This document shows positions 25,735 through 35,072 of a stretch of 64,000 nt of DNA, in pieces. Location: NCBI GenBank assembly GCA_038523925.1, contig JBCBIY010000001.1:186001-250000 (forward strand), in the 5' to 3' direction. The notes beneath the pieces were generated by a model. It was given only the letters and a program-made list of their open reading frames with translations. It made no database searches and was not told the origin of the DNA. Both the position numbers and the translations under genes were made by a program. The DNA comes from JBCBWG01 sp038523925 (GTDB lineage Bacteria; Pseudomonadota; Alphaproteobacteria; Rhizobiales; Hyphomicrobiaceae). The number at the start of each line of letters is the position of its first letter. Within the stretch, counting starts at the first letter, position 1.

Positions 25735-28060
25735 CCGTTGTCGATGGTGATGTCGATGACGGTGACGTCGAGGGCGTCTCTGGCGCGGCATCCGCGCGGC
25801 GGTACTCCGCCATGGCCATGTCAAAGTCCACACGAATGGGCTCAGATTTGCCGAGCCGCGCGCGATAGACCTGAATGTTCGACATCACCTTCTGGACGTA
25901 GAGCCGCGTTTCTTCGAACGGCAGCTTGTAGACCCAGTCGAGCGGATTGATTGCGGTCGAACGCGGGTCGCCACGCTCGCGGATCCACTGCCGTGTGCGG
26001 CCCGGTCCGGCGTTGTAGCTCGTGAGCGTCAGGATCAGGTTGCCGCGCACGACGCCGCTTTGTTCTGCGATGTAGGCAGCCGCGATCCGCGCGTTGTAGC
26101 TCTCGTCAGTGAGCAGCCGCTTGATCTCGCACTTCACGCGATAGTTCTGGCAGACGTGACGCGCGGTAATCGGCATCACTTGCAGCACGCCGCGCGCACC
26201 AACGCGCGAGACGATGCGCGTGTTGAACTCGCTTTCCTGCCGCGCGATGCCGAGCAACAGTTCCGACGCGGGCGGCGCGCGCAGCGGATCGAACGCGGGC
26301 AGCCGGTGGATCGGGTAGGAATAGATGTAGTGCGGGAAGCCGCGCGCGACGCCCGCCTTGCCGGCACGCACCGCGATCTGGCCATCGTTGATCATCTCGG
26401 CCAGTTCAGCGGCAAGGATGATCTCGCCCGGCGACTTCACACGCCAGGTAAACTCGCCGAACAGCCCGCGAACGCGGCCACGGCTGAGCCCTGCCTTGTC
26501 TGCGATCAGCGCCGCACGAATGACGTTGCGCTTCTTGAAAGCCTCGACGTCAACGGCGGTCGGCAGCTCGGGCATTGGCAGCGTCAGGCCGCGCTCAGCC
26601 GGTGAAAGGGCGACGCGGGCGAGGCCGCCGTGGAACGTGTCCCGAAAAGCGGTTGCCTCGCGGTACGCGGCTGTCGCCGCTTTGCTATCGCCGCGCTTGG
26701 CATGCGCGCGTCCAAGCCAGTAGTGCACCTTGGCTTTGCTGAGCGGGCCGTCGGCTGCTTCCTTCATGGCCTCAAAGTGCTTGAGCGCGAGGTCAGGCTT
26801 GTCGAGATACCGAAGCGCCAGCCAGCCAGCGATGAAGGTCGATTCCTTGCGCTTGTTGATGTTGTCCGGCCGCGCGTCTCTGACGGCGGCGTGTGCGCGC
26901 TTGAAGTCCTTCGCGTCGATCAGCTTGACCGCAATATCGTAGCGCAAGCCCCAGTCGGAATCGGGTGCGGCCGATTCTGCGCCGCCCGGCACTTTCGCGA
27001 TCCGGTCGGCGGCGGCTGCATACTTGCCCGCGCGGTAGTCGCGCTGGGCGCGTTGGCGTTGCATGGCGTCTGAGTTGCGCGCAGCTTTGGGCAGAGCCGA
27101 GACGAGTTTGTTGGCGCCCTTCTGGTCGAGATAGACGGACAGCAGTGCCGTGGCGAGCTTCTGATCCGCGTCCGCCATTAGCGGCAGCATGCGGCGCACG
27201 CGGGCCGCCCGGCCGTTGCGGGTCTTCTTACCGGTGTAGTTCTTCGAGAGAAGACGGCGCACGCGTGTCACGTGGTCTTCGGGCCGCAAAAGCTTGCCGA
27301 AGCGCTCAAGAAAGCCGGTCTCGAAGTTGTTCGAGACCGCGTTGGTCGTCCAGGCCTGGCGGGCGAGCTTGGCTGCTTCGTCGCCATTGCCGAGCGCCAT
27401 TTCAGCCGACGCAAGCACCGCGAGGCCAGCGCCGGTGAGCGGCGCTTGAGACTTGAACAGCCGCTTGATCTCGGCGACTGATCCTCCGCGCGTAAACGCG
27501 ATGTCTTCCATCTTCCGGCGCAGCAATGCGCGCGATGGCCAGAAGCGATCGGACTCGAGGAACGTGATGTACGCCGTCGCGGTCCCAAAGCCCGCGCGGA
27601 GCTTGAGCCAGTCGGCGATCTTCTGGGCCGTCGGGTCTTGGATGGCCGCACGCGCCGTCGTCAGCGTCTCAAGCTTGCCGCGCGCCGCGGCTGTCTCCAC
27701 GGTCTTCAAGTTCGTCAAGTCGCTCGCGGAGATCTCGACCGCCGGCATGTCGCCAATCATCTTGCGGACCTGCTTGCGGAACGTGGTCTCCGCTTCGCTC
27801 ATGGTGACCGCGACACGATCAGGGTTCGCGGCCTGAGCGGTCAGCTCCAGGCGCGCGAGACGCTTTACCTCGGCGCGTTTCTCGCTCCGGTCAGGGTTGG
27901 CAAGCGGTGCAGGTGGCAGAGCCGTGATCGCCTTCGCGTCGTCGGCCGAAGCCGGCGCAAGTGAAGCCGCCATCAGGACCGCGGCCGCAAACGCCGCCGT
28001 CACCGTTGCCGACCGACAGATGGGGGTGTGTGGCCGGCAGTGTGCAACTCGGTAGGACAA
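25715..28060 (-). CDS. soluble lytic murein transglycosylase (Slt70-like)
   Basis: A 781-residue exported protein: N-terminal signal (hydrophobic at about 20-38, ending PASA), a long superhelical alpha domain, and a C-terminal SLT catalytic domain at about 600-740. The catalytic glutamate is in ARQESEFNTR, followed by GARGVLQVMPITA and LTSYNAGPGR, matching family-1 motifs. It cleaves peptidoglycan strands to anhydromuropeptides in the periplasm. The last 35 residues form a Ser/Thr/Pro-rich tail. It is divergent from dapA. Confidence 0.92.
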   Translation of the reverse strand: MSYRVAHCRPHTPICRSATVTAAFAAAVLMAASLAPASADDAKAITALPPAPLANPDRSEKRAEVKRLARLELTAQAANPDRVAVTMSEAETTFRKQVRKMIGDMPAVEISASDLTNLKTVETAAARGKLETLTTARAAIQDPTAQKIADWLKLRAGFGTATAYITFLESDRFWPSRALLRRKMEDIAFTRGGSVAEIKRLFKSQAPLTGAGLAVLASAEMALGNGDEAAKLARQAWTTNAVSNNFETGFLERFGKLLRPEDHVTRVRRLLSKNYTGKKTRNGRAARVRRMLPLMADADQKLATALLSVYLDQKGANKLVSALPKAARNSDAMQRQRAQRDYRAGKYAAAADRIAKVPGGAESAAPDSDWGLRYDIAVKLIDAKDFKRAHAAVRDARPDNINKRKESTFIAGWLALRYLDKPDLALKHFEAMKEAADGPLSKAKVHYWLGRAHAKRGDSKAATAAYREATAFRDTFHGGLARVALSPAERGLTLPMPELPTAVDVEAFKKRNVIRAALIADKAGLSRGRVRGLFGEFTWRVKSPGEIILAAELAEMINDGQIAVRAGKAGVARGFPHYIYSYPIHRLPAFDPLRAPPASELLLGIARQESEFNTRIVSRVGARGVLQVMPITARHVCQNYRVKCEIKRLLTDESYNARIAAAYIAEQSGVVRGNLILTLTSYNAGPGRTRQWIRERGDPRSTAINPLDWVYKLPFEETRLYVQKVMSNIQVYRARLGKSEPIRVDFDMAMAEYRRADAAPETPSTSPSSTSPSTTENAGSK

Positions 28061-28317
28061 GGCGACCTTCGGTATGTGTTGGCGTGCATCCGCGCCCGTG
28101 GCTGACGGTGGAAACGCAGTTGCGCCGTTGTGCTTGCCGCGTCAGACGACGCAACTTAATCTCTCGCAATACTGCGAGCCTCGGTGATTTTCGGTAGCAA
28201 AGCCCCCGGACATCGGCAACTTAGGCTCGCTGCTCGGTTAATCAGCCTACGTAAGCGGCCGCCGCCCAGCGGAGCCCGCGCGCCGAATACGGCGATCGTC
28301 AGGCGAGGGAGGATGAC

Positions 28318-29208
28318 ATGTTTCGCGGCTCGTTTCCGGCGTTGATTACGCCGTTCAAGGACGGTCGTGTCGATGAAGACGCGTTCGCGCGCTTCGTCGA
28401 ATGGCAGATCGCGCAGGGCAGCCACGGCCTCGTGCCGGTGGGCACGACGGGGGAAAGCCCGACGCTGTCGCATGAGGAGCATCAGCGGGTCGTCGCCCTC
28501 TGTATCGAGATCGCGGCGAAGCGTGTGCCTGTGATCGCAGGCGCCGGTGCGAACGCGACGGCCGAAGCGGTTTCGCTTGCAAAGCACGCGGAAGCCGCGG
28601 GTGCCGACGGCATCCTGTCGATCGTGCCCTACTACAACAAGCCGACGCAGGAAGGCATCTATCAGCACATGAAGGCGGTCAACGATGCCGTCTCGACCCC
28701 GATCATCATGTATAATGTGCCGGGCCGCACGATTGCTGACATGCAACCAGAGACAATGGCGCGATGCGCGGCTCTCAAGAATATCGTGGGCGTAAAAGAT
28801 GCGACGGCCAATCTGGCGCGGGCGTCAGCGCAGCGCGCGAACTGCGGCGCGGATTTCGTGATGCTCTCCGGCGAAGACGCAACGGCGCTCGGTTTTAATG
28901 CGCACGGCGGGACCGGCTGCATCTCGGTGACGGCGAATGTCGCGCCGAAGCTCTGCGCTGAGTTGCAGAATGCCTGCCTCGCGGGCGACTTCCCGACGGC
29001 GCTCAAGATCCAGGATCGGCTCTTCCCGCTGCACGATGCGTTGTTTGCAGAAACCAGCCCGGCGCCGGTGAAGTACGCGGTTTCGAAGCTCGGCTTTTGC
29101 GCGCCGGCCGCGCGGCTGCCGATGGTGCCGATCTCGGATGCGACGCGGAAGCTTGTCGACGATGCAATGGCGCACGCGGGCTTGCTGCAGCCGGAAGCCG
29201 CGGAGTAA
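28318..29208 (+). CDS. dapA: 4-hydroxy-tetrahydrodipicolinate synthase
   Basis: A 296-residue TIM-barrel enzyme with all DapA marks: GTTGESPTL for pyruvate and chain binding, YNVPGRT with the catalytic tyrosine, and the Schiff-base lysine in GVKDATANL. It condenses pyruvate with aspartate semialdehyde in lysine and diaminopimelate synthesis. GGGAGGA lies just before the ATG. It opens the conserved dapA-smpB-udgB neighbourhood. This is the real DapA, in contrast to the paralogue at 20.2 kb. Confidence 0.95.
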   Translation: MFRGSFPALITPFKDGRVDEDAFARFVEWQIAQGSHGLVPVGTTGESPTLSHEEHQRVVALCIEIAAKRVPVIAGAGANATAEAVSLAKHAEAAGADGILSIVPYYNKPTQEGIYQHMKAVNDAVSTPIIMYNVPGRTIADMQPETMARCAALKNIVGVKDATANLARASAQRANCGADFVMLSGEDATALGFNAHGGTGCISVTANVAPKLCAELQNACLAGDFPTALKIQDRLFPLHDALFAETSPAPVKYAVSKLGFCAPAARLPMVPISDATRKLVDDAMAHAGLLQPEAAE

Positions 29209-29326
29209 GGCGGCGCGAGGCTTGAACGCGTTCGCCGGATCGCCGATGTCATGCGGTCTCTCAATTGGCCGGCTTGCCGCCTCGCGACGGCTGCCCGCCT
29301 CACGCACCGTATGAATGACCGCCGCT

Positions 29327-29803
29327 ATGGCCACGAAAACGAAACCGAACGTCAAGCGCATCGCCGAGAATCGGCGGGCCCGCTACGAGTATGCGTTCGA
29401 GGAGACGTTTGAGGCCGGGCTGGTTTTGACTGGTACCGAGGTCAAGTCGCTCCGGCAGGGGCAGGCCAACATCGCCGAGAGCTACGCGTCTTTCGAGGAC
29501 GGCGGGCTGAAGCTGATTAACGCTTACATCCCGGAGTACAATCAGGCCGGCAGCTTCTTCAATCACGAGCCACGGCGGCCGCGTCAGTTGCTGCTCAACA
29601 AGCGTGAACTTCACAAGATCACGGTGGCGACTGACCGGAAGGGCATGACCATCGTGCCGCTGGAACTCTACTTTAACCCGCGCGGCATCGCCAAGCTTCG
29701 GCTCGCGATTGCGCAGGGCAAGAAGCTGCACGACAAGCGCGCGACCGAGCGCAAACGCGACTGGCAGCGCGAAAAGGCGCGGCTTCTTCGCGACCGGGGT
29801 TAG
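29327..29803 (+). CDS. smpB: SsrA-binding protein
   Basis: A 158-residue protein matching SmpB in length and motif order: RIAENRRARYEYAFEETFEAGLVLTGTEVKSLR, then GQANIAESYA, RKGMTIVPLELYF and a basic tail KLHDKRATERKRDW. It carries tmRNA to stalled ribosomes in trans-translation. The ATG at 29327 fits the usual N-terminus (MA-TK...); 29315 is an alternative. The tmRNA gene is not seen in the window. Confidence 0.95.
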   Translation: MATKTKPNVKRIAENRRARYEYAFEETFEAGLVLTGTEVKSLRQGQANIAESYASFEDGGLKLINAYIPEYNQAGSFFNHEPRRPRQLLLNKRELHKITVATDRKGMTIVPLELYFNPRGIAKLRLAIAQGKKLHDKRATERKRDWQREKARLLRDRG

Positions 29804-29834
29804 TCCGGCCCGGCTGCCATCAATGGTGCGGCGC

Positions 29835-30497
29835 TCAATCGTCGAGATGCGCGCGGACGGCGGCGAACACGTCGTGAAACATCGGCTCCGTAAGACGGCC
29901 CGTGTTCGTGTTATATCGAGAACAATGGTAGCTATCGAAAACACTGATAGCGCCAAGCGCCGTTTGGTGCCCGTGACCGAATGGGTGATCGGCCTGACGG
30001 CCGCCGAGTGCTGCGATGACAGACGTGTGCGCGATACGGCCAAGACAGACGATTGCGCGGAGTTTTGGAAACGTTTGGATGCGGGCCGTTAAAAACTGCC
30101 GGCAGTTTTTGATTTCGGCGCCCGTCGGTTTGTTGGCGGGCGGCACGCAACGGACGGCATTGGTCACCGCGCAGTCGATCAGCCGTAGGTCGTCGTCGGG
30201 GCGCGCATCGAACGTGCCGCCCGCGAATCCAAAAGCGCCAAGTGTCTTGTAGAGAAGATCGCCGGCATAATCGCCAGTGAATGGACGTCCAGTCCGGTTC
30301 GCGCCTTTGAGGCCAGGGGCGAGACCAACAACGAGGAGGCGCGCATTCCTGTCGCCGAATGTTGGGACGGGCGCTGCAAACCAATCTGGATTATCGCGCT
30401 TGCTCTGCGCCACGAATTCGGCAAGCCGGGGACATATAGCGCAGTTTCGGTCGGGTTCGCCCGAACCTGATGTCAAAAACTGCGGTGCCTGCGCCAT
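29835..30497 (-). CDS. udgB: type-5 uracil-DNA glycosylase (UdgB-like)
   Basis: A 220-residue protein with family-5 UDG motifs: GLAPGLKGANRTGRPFTGDYAG, the motif AVTNAVRCVPPANKPTGAE, and SYHCSRYNTNTGRLT near the C-terminus. Cysteines in the N-terminal CAICPRL and later at RCVPP and NCRQF are placed to hold the family's [4Fe-4S] cluster. It removes uracil and other deaminated bases from DNA. It converges on smpB with about 30 bp between stops. It lies downstream of the NYN-domain gene on the same strand. Confidence 0.9.
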   Translation of the reverse strand: MAQAPQFLTSGSGEPDRNCAICPRLAEFVAQSKRDNPDWFAAPVPTFGDRNARLLVVGLAPGLKGANRTGRPFTGDYAGDLLYKTLGAFGFAGGTFDARPDDDLRLIDCAVTNAVRCVPPANKPTGAEIKNCRQFLTARIQTFPKLRAIVCLGRIAHTSVIAALGGRQADHPFGHGHQTALGAISVFDSYHCSRYNTNTGRLTEPMFHDVFAAVRAHLDD

Positions 30498-30561
30498 TCC
30501 AACCTGCGATCAGACCGAAAATACGTTGCCGCGGCCGATGTAGAATTCCGTGTCTGAGCAC

Positions 30562-30696
30562 TCAGCGCCGCGCGCATACGAGGTGGTCTGCTTCCGAGTG
30601 AGACGCAGGAATCTCCGGTGGGACTGCTGGCGACTTTTGGTATGCAACGAGCCAAGCGGCTAAACGGAATTCGTCTGGCTCCTGACAATCAGTCAT
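30562..30696 (-). CDS. possible small ORF overlapping the NYN gene stop
   Basis: A 44-codon frame starting MTDCQEPDEFRLAAWLVAYQ. Its ATG overlaps the NYN gene stop (ATGACTGA), the same 8-bp arrangement as in the sit operon. The composition looks protein-like, but no Shine-Dalgarno is obvious and I know no matching family. It fills most of the 190-bp gap between the NYN gene and udgB. It may equally be chance; treat as a weak candidate. Confidence 0.3.
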   Translation of the reverse strand: MTDCQEPDEFRLAAWLVAYQKSPAVPPEIPASHSEADHLVCARR

Positions 30697-31309
30697 TATA
30701 TTCTTTGTCGTCGTCGAACCTGGCTGTGCGCTCGAGATCCTCGTCGCGATTGTCCTCATAGCGCGCCGAACGCTGGCCCGTTTCCCGGCAAATGGAAGGT
30801 GCGAGGTCCACGAGATCGACGAATTGATCCGCCTGCCGGCGCAGTTCGTCGGCCACCATCGGCGGCTGCGTCTTCAGCGTTGAGACGACCGAAACGCGTT
30901 TTCCCATCTGCTGGAGGCCCGCAACGAGCGCTTTGAAATCGCCGTCGCCCGTAAACAGAATAAGATGATCGAGATGCTCAGCCATACGAATTGCGTCGAC
31001 CGCAAGCTCGATATCCATATTGCCTTTAATCCGGCGCCGGCCCATCGAATCCGTATATTCTTTGGTCGGCTTTGTCACCATTGTGAACGAGTTATAGTCG
31101 AGCCAATCGATAAGTGGTCGGATTGACGAATATTCCTGATCTTCTGCAATTGCAGTGTAGTACAATGCACGGATCAGATTGCCGCCCCGGCTCCTGAAAT
31201 GATTCAGGAGTTTTCGGTAATCGATCTCAAACGCCAGGGCTTTCGTTGCGGAATACAAATTCGCGCCATCGATAAAGATCGCCAGCCTTTCACCGGGATG
31301 AATGTACAT
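30689..31309 (-). CDS. NYN-domain (LabA/DUF88) protein
   Basis: A 206-residue protein of the NYN/PIN-like family: FIDGANLYSATKAL at the N-terminus, the acidic-site segment KGNMDIELAVDAIRMAEHLD, and LFTGDGDFKALVAGLQQMGKRVSV. The conserved aspartates suggest metal-dependent RNase activity, as in related PIN-fold proteins; a specific target is unknown. The C-terminal 40 residues are charged and low-complexity. The gene is common in this rhizobial neighbourhood. Base composition across this gene and folK is visibly lower in G+C than in the flanks. Confidence 0.88.
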   Translation of the reverse strand: MYIHPGERLAIFIDGANLYSATKALAFEIDYRKLLNHFRSRGGNLIRALYYTAIAEDQEYSSIRPLIDWLDYNSFTMVTKPTKEYTDSMGRRRIKGNMDIELAVDAIRMAEHLDHLILFTGDGDFKALVAGLQQMGKRVSVVSTLKTQPPMVADELRRQADQFVDLVDLAPSICRETGQRSARYEDNRDEDLERTARFDDDKEYND

Positions 31310-31454
31310 TTCTGCTCGCTTCTTTCGTCTCGCTATCGTTCGATGCAGGCTTGAGTACTGAAGAAATTGTCAAAGATGATATAATGATGGTTTGGATAGA
31401 AGCGCTGGATCAGATGCTGATCAGGTCTGCCGCGTATGCATTATGGGAGGTCGT

Positions 31455-31961
31455 GTGACACCGTATATCATTAGTCTTGGCAGTAACCTCGATGGTCCTG
31501 GTGGTGCGCCGCGCGACAATCTTTTCTGGGCGATCGACCATTTGCGCCAGGCTGGAATTGTTGATCCACTAATTGCAGATGTTGTGGTATCGAAACCGGT
31601 CGGCTTCTCCCGCCAGCCGGACTTTCATAACACAATCGCGACAGGTGTCACCGAACTTTCGGCTAACACACTTCTGCGTCATGCCAAAGCCGTGGAAAAG
31701 GCGGCCGGCCGCAATCCAGGTGTTCGGTTTGGGCCGCGCCCCATCGACATTGATTTGATCGATTATGGTGGACGCATCGTCCGTTGGCCGCCGGTTTCGC
31801 GCGCTTGGCGTCAATTAACACTTCCGCATCCACGTGCGCATTTGCGGAGTTTTGTGCTAATTCCGCTGATCCAGATACAACCAGAATGGCGGCATCCTGT
31901 ATTTGGCGTTTCTCCCGAAGCGCTGTTAAAGCGGCTTCCGATTCGGGATCAGCGGCTCTGA
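31455..31961 (+). CDS. folK: 2-amino-4-hydroxy-6-hydroxymethyldihydropteridine pyrophosphokinase
   Basis: A 168-residue HPPK: N-terminal YIISLGSNL, FHNTIATGVTEL, the catalytic/Mg motif GPRPIDIDLIDYG, and LPHPRAHLRSFVLIPL. It transfers pyrophosphate from ATP to the pterin in folate synthesis. I chose the GTG at 31455, four bases after GGAGG, which gives the typical short N-terminus; the in-frame ATG at 31443 would sit on the Shine-Dalgarno itself. It precedes rpoZ. Confidence 0.88.
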   Translation: MTPYIISLGSNLDGPGGAPRDNLFWAIDHLRQAGIVDPLIADVVVSKPVGFSRQPDFHNTIATGVTELSANTLLRHAKAVEKAAGRNPGVRFGPRPIDIDLIDYGGRIVRWPPVSRAWRQLTLPHPRAHLRSFVLIPLIQIQPEWRHPVFGVSPEALLKRLPIRDQRL

Positions 31962-32130
31962 GACCCTCAGTATGCCTCTTAGGGCCTTGGTTTGCGCGCG
32001 GCGCTTCCAAGGCTGGCGGCTTGCGCTGGCGAGCAGAACCTGTCAAGAACATCGAACCCCGACACGCCGGAAGTGCGACTGCCGCGAGTAAAACCCCTTG
32101 CGGTCTGCCGCGCTGTTGAAGGAGCTGCCC

Positions 32131-32571
32131 ATGGCCCGCGTCACTGTCGAAGACTGCGTCGACAAAGTCGACAACCGTTTCGAGCTGGTTCTGCTTGCCG
32201 CGCATCGTGCTCGTTCCATTGCGAACGGTAGCCCAATGACGGTCGCGCAAGAGGACGACAAGAACCCAGTCGTCGCACTGCGCGAGATTGCAGATGAGAC
32301 CATGGCGCCAGGTGATCTGCGCGAGGGTTTGATCCATTCGATCCAGAAGAACGTCGAAGTCGACGAGCCAGAGGCCGAAGCCGCGCCGCTGCTGGCCGCC
32401 GACCGGCGTGGCCCGATGCTTGGGCGCGATACTCAGTCGCAGGACAACCAGGTCGACGTCATGACCGAGGAGCAGTTGCTTCGCGCCATGGAGACGCTGA
32501 CGCCGACTGAGCCTTCGGCGGCGCTCGGCGGGCCAACGTCCGGCGGTGGCGGCGGCTCACGCAGCCGCTAA
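32131..32571 (+). CDS. rpoZ: RNA polymerase omega subunit
   Basis: A 146-residue omega subunit beginning MARVTVEDCVDKVDNRFELVL, followed by AHRARSIANG and KNPVVALREIAD. It assists folding of the beta-prime subunit and contributes to ppGpp response. AAGGAG precedes the ATG by 6 bases. The protein is longer than E. coli omega because of an acidic, Gly/Ser-rich C-terminal extension, usual in alphaproteobacteria. It lies directly upstream of rsh. Confidence 0.95.
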   Translation: MARVTVEDCVDKVDNRFELVLLAAHRARSIANGSPMTVAQEDDKNPVVALREIADETMAPGDLREGLIHSIQKNVEVDEPEAEAAPLLAADRRGPMLGRDTQSQDNQVDVMTEEQLLRAMETLTPTEPSAALGGPTSGGGGGSRSR

Positions 32572-32777
32572 CGCTGCCTGGGAGAGCCTTTGCCGGTCCG
32601 CCCGTTCGGCACCCGCGTAATGGCAGCGCCGCCTGGTTTATTGACCCGGCGGCGCTTTGCGTCTTGCTTGGCCATGACTACGGTTCGTTTGCGTTCCGCG
32701 CGTCTCACTGCTGAGCTAACCTGCAACTTCAGCGCGCAACCTCCGCGTGAGCCGGAATAGAGAAGGGTCGTAACGCC

Positions 32778-35024
32778 GTGATGCGTCAGGTTGAGCTGGT
32801 CGAGCGCGTGCAAGCGTACGACCCGGCTGCCGATGAAGCGCTTCTAAACCGCGCCTACGTCTATGCGATGAAAGCGCATAGCCATCAGCGGCGCGCGAGC
32901 GGCGATCCTTACTTCTCGCATCCGCTGGAAGTCGCAGCCATCCTGACGGACCTCCGTCTCGACGACGCGACCATTGCAACCGCACTCCTCCACGACGTGA
33001 TCGAGGATACCGAGGCGACGCGGGCCGAAATCGACAGCCTCTTCGGCCCTCAGATCGGCGCGCTTGTCGATGGCCTCACCAAGATCAAGCGGCTCGACCT
33101 GGCGACACAGAAAGTCGAGCAAGCCGAAAACTTCCGCAAACTCCTGCTCGCGATCTCAAGCGACATTCGTGTGCTGTTGGTGAAGTTCGCGGACCGGCTG
33201 CACAACATGCGCACGCTCACGCACATGAGGCCGGAGAAGCAGAAGCGGATTTCGGCGGAAACCCTTGAGATCTATGCGCCGCTCGCCGGCCGCATGGGGA
33301 TGCAGGCGCTGCGTGAGGAGCTGGAAGACCTGAGCTTCCGGTGGTTGCACCCTGACGCCTACACGGCGGTCAGTGACCAGCTTGAGGTGCTTGCAGAGGG
33401 CAATCAGGGCCTTGTTGAAGACATCACGGAAGCTCTCAGCGCGCAGTTTGAAAACCTCGGCATCTCGGCGACGATCTCAGGGCGGGCCAAGCGCCCGTAC
33501 TCGATCTGGAACAAGATGAAGAACCGCCAGATCTCGCTTGAGCAGCTCTCCGACATCTATGGGTTTCGCGTGATCGTGCAGGATGTGCCGACGTGTTATC
33601 GCGTCGTTGGTGTCGTCCACACGCGTTGGTCGGCCGTGCCGGGCCGGTTCAAGGACTACATCTCGACGCCAAAGCAAAACGACTACCGCTCGATCCATAC
33701 GACGGTCATCGGCCCCCGGCATCAGCGTGTCGAGCTGCAGATCCGAACCCACGAGATGCATCAGGTCGCGGAGTACGGCATCGCGGCCCACTCGGCCTAC
33801 GCCGAGACGAAATCAGCGGGTGCTGCAGGCAACGTCCGCGCGCTTGATGCCGACAACGGGCCGTACATTCGATTGCGGCGGCTGGTTGAGACGCTGCTGG
33901 AGGGCAATAGCCCGCAAGAGTTCCTTGAGCACACGAAGCTTGAGCTGTTCCAGGATCAGGTCTTCTGCTTCACGCCGAAGGGCCGTTTGATTGCGCTGCC
34001 GCGTGGCGCCAATCCGATTGATTTTGCCTATGCGGTCCACACCGATGTCGGCCACGAGACCGTCGGCGCCATCATCAACGGGCGGAAGATGCCGCTGACG
34101 TCGCGCCTTGCGAACGGCGACGAGGTTGAAATTCTGACCGAGCCCGATCGCGCGCCACCGGCGGCATGGGAGGCAGTTGCCGTGACGGGGCGCGCGCGCG
34201 CTGCGATCCGGCGCGCGACGCGGGATGCGTTGCGGCAGCAGTATGTTGAACTTGGCCGGCAACTGCTGGATGCGCGGCTGCGCGAGGCCGGCGCGACCTA
34301 TGATGAGGCCGAGCTTGACGAGGCGCTCTCCGGTCTTGGCTTCGAGACGCGTGATGATGCGCTCACCGCGATTGGCCGCGACGAACTCTCATTGGAAGAC
34401 GCGCTCAAGGCGCTGAAGCCGGATGCCGGCCCGCGTATGGCGCCGACCCGCTATCGCCCGCGCAACCGGTATGACCACGGGCAAGGCCAGGAGGGCTGGT
34501 TCAACCTCGCAAAGGTCATGGGGCTTAAGTTTCGCGCTTCGGGGTCACTGCCGGATTCATCGCGCAGCAACACGCCGTTGCCGATCAGAGGCGTCGGCGA
34601 TGACCTGCCGGTCACATACCAGGATGGCGGCGCCGTGCCGGGTGATCGCATCGTCGGTGTGCTGGTGCCCAACGAAGGCATCAAGATCTTTCAGATCCAC
34701 TCGCCGCAACTGAAGGGCTATGAGGATGCCCAATGGATCGATGTCACCTGGGATGTCGACCCCGCGCGGGCGACGCGGTTTCCAGCGCGCGTCTTGGTGA
34801 CGGCGCGGAACGAACCCGGCGCGCTTGCCGCAGTCTCGCGGATCATCGCGCATCGCGACGGCAACATCGACAATCTGCGCATGACCTACCGCGCGGCTGA
34901 CTTTACGAAAATGCTGATCGAGATCGAAGTCTGGGATCTGGCGCACTTGCGCGCGATCATCTCAGATCTTCAGGCGGCTCGCGAACTGAGCGACGTCGAA
35001 CGGATATTTGAAACCGATGGCTGA
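32778..35024 (+). CDS. rsh: bifunctional (p)ppGpp synthetase/hydrolase Rsh
   Basis: A 748-residue RelA/SpoT homologue. The HD hydrolase domain is intact (YFSHPLEVA, LLHDVIEDT). The synthetase domain contains KRPYSIWNKMKNR, the RFKD form of the RxKD motif (bifunctional class) and YRSIHTTVIG. A TGS domain near 390-450 (FCFTPKGRLIALPRGANPIDFAYAVH) and a C-terminal ACT domain follow. It makes and degrades the stringent-response alarmone. The GTG at 32778 is followed at once by an ATG; relatives start MMRQ, so either is possible. Confidence 0.95.
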   Translation: MMRQVELVERVQAYDPAADEALLNRAYVYAMKAHSHQRRASGDPYFSHPLEVAAILTDLRLDDATIATALLHDVIEDTEATRAEIDSLFGPQIGALVDGLTKIKRLDLATQKVEQAENFRKLLLAISSDIRVLLVKFADRLHNMRTLTHMRPEKQKRISAETLEIYAPLAGRMGMQALREELEDLSFRWLHPDAYTAVSDQLEVLAEGNQGLVEDITEALSAQFENLGISATISGRAKRPYSIWNKMKNRQISLEQLSDIYGFRVIVQDVPTCYRVVGVVHTRWSAVPGRFKDYISTPKQNDYRSIHTTVIGPRHQRVELQIRTHEMHQVAEYGIAAHSAYAETKSAGAAGNVRALDADNGPYIRLRRLVETLLEGNSPQEFLEHTKLELFQDQVFCFTPKGRLIALPRGANPIDFAYAVHTDVGHETVGAIINGRKMPLTSRLANGDEVEILTEPDRAPPAAWEAVAVTGRARAAIRRATRDALRQQYVELGRQLLDARLREAGATYDEAELDEALSGLGFETRDDALTAIGRDELSLEDALKALKPDAGPRMAPTRYRPRNRYDHGQGQEGWFNLAKVMGLKFRASGSLPDSSRSNTPLPIRGVGDDLPVTYQDGGAVPGDRIVGVLVPNEGIKIFQIHSPQLKGYEDAQWIDVTWDVDPARATRFPARVLVTARNEPGALAAVSRIIAHRDGNIDNLRMTYRAADFTKMLIEIEVWDLAHLRAIISDLQAARELSDVERIFETDG

Positions 35025-35072
35025 TGGGGCCGGCGCACCGCCGCGCGCGATCCTTCGGGACTGGAGTGAGAC

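Noticed and set aside
30498..30688. Possible structured RNA (SRP or tmRNA) in the gap behind the NYN gene
   Set aside because: The conserved SRP core (GGTCAGG...GGAAGCAGCC) and tmRNA ends are absent on both strands.
32568..32675. Minus-strand 35-codon frame (MAKQDAKRRRVNKPGG...) between rpoZ and rsh
   Set aside because: It is basic and short, has no Shine-Dalgarno, and overlaps the rpoZ end; not enough to call a gene.
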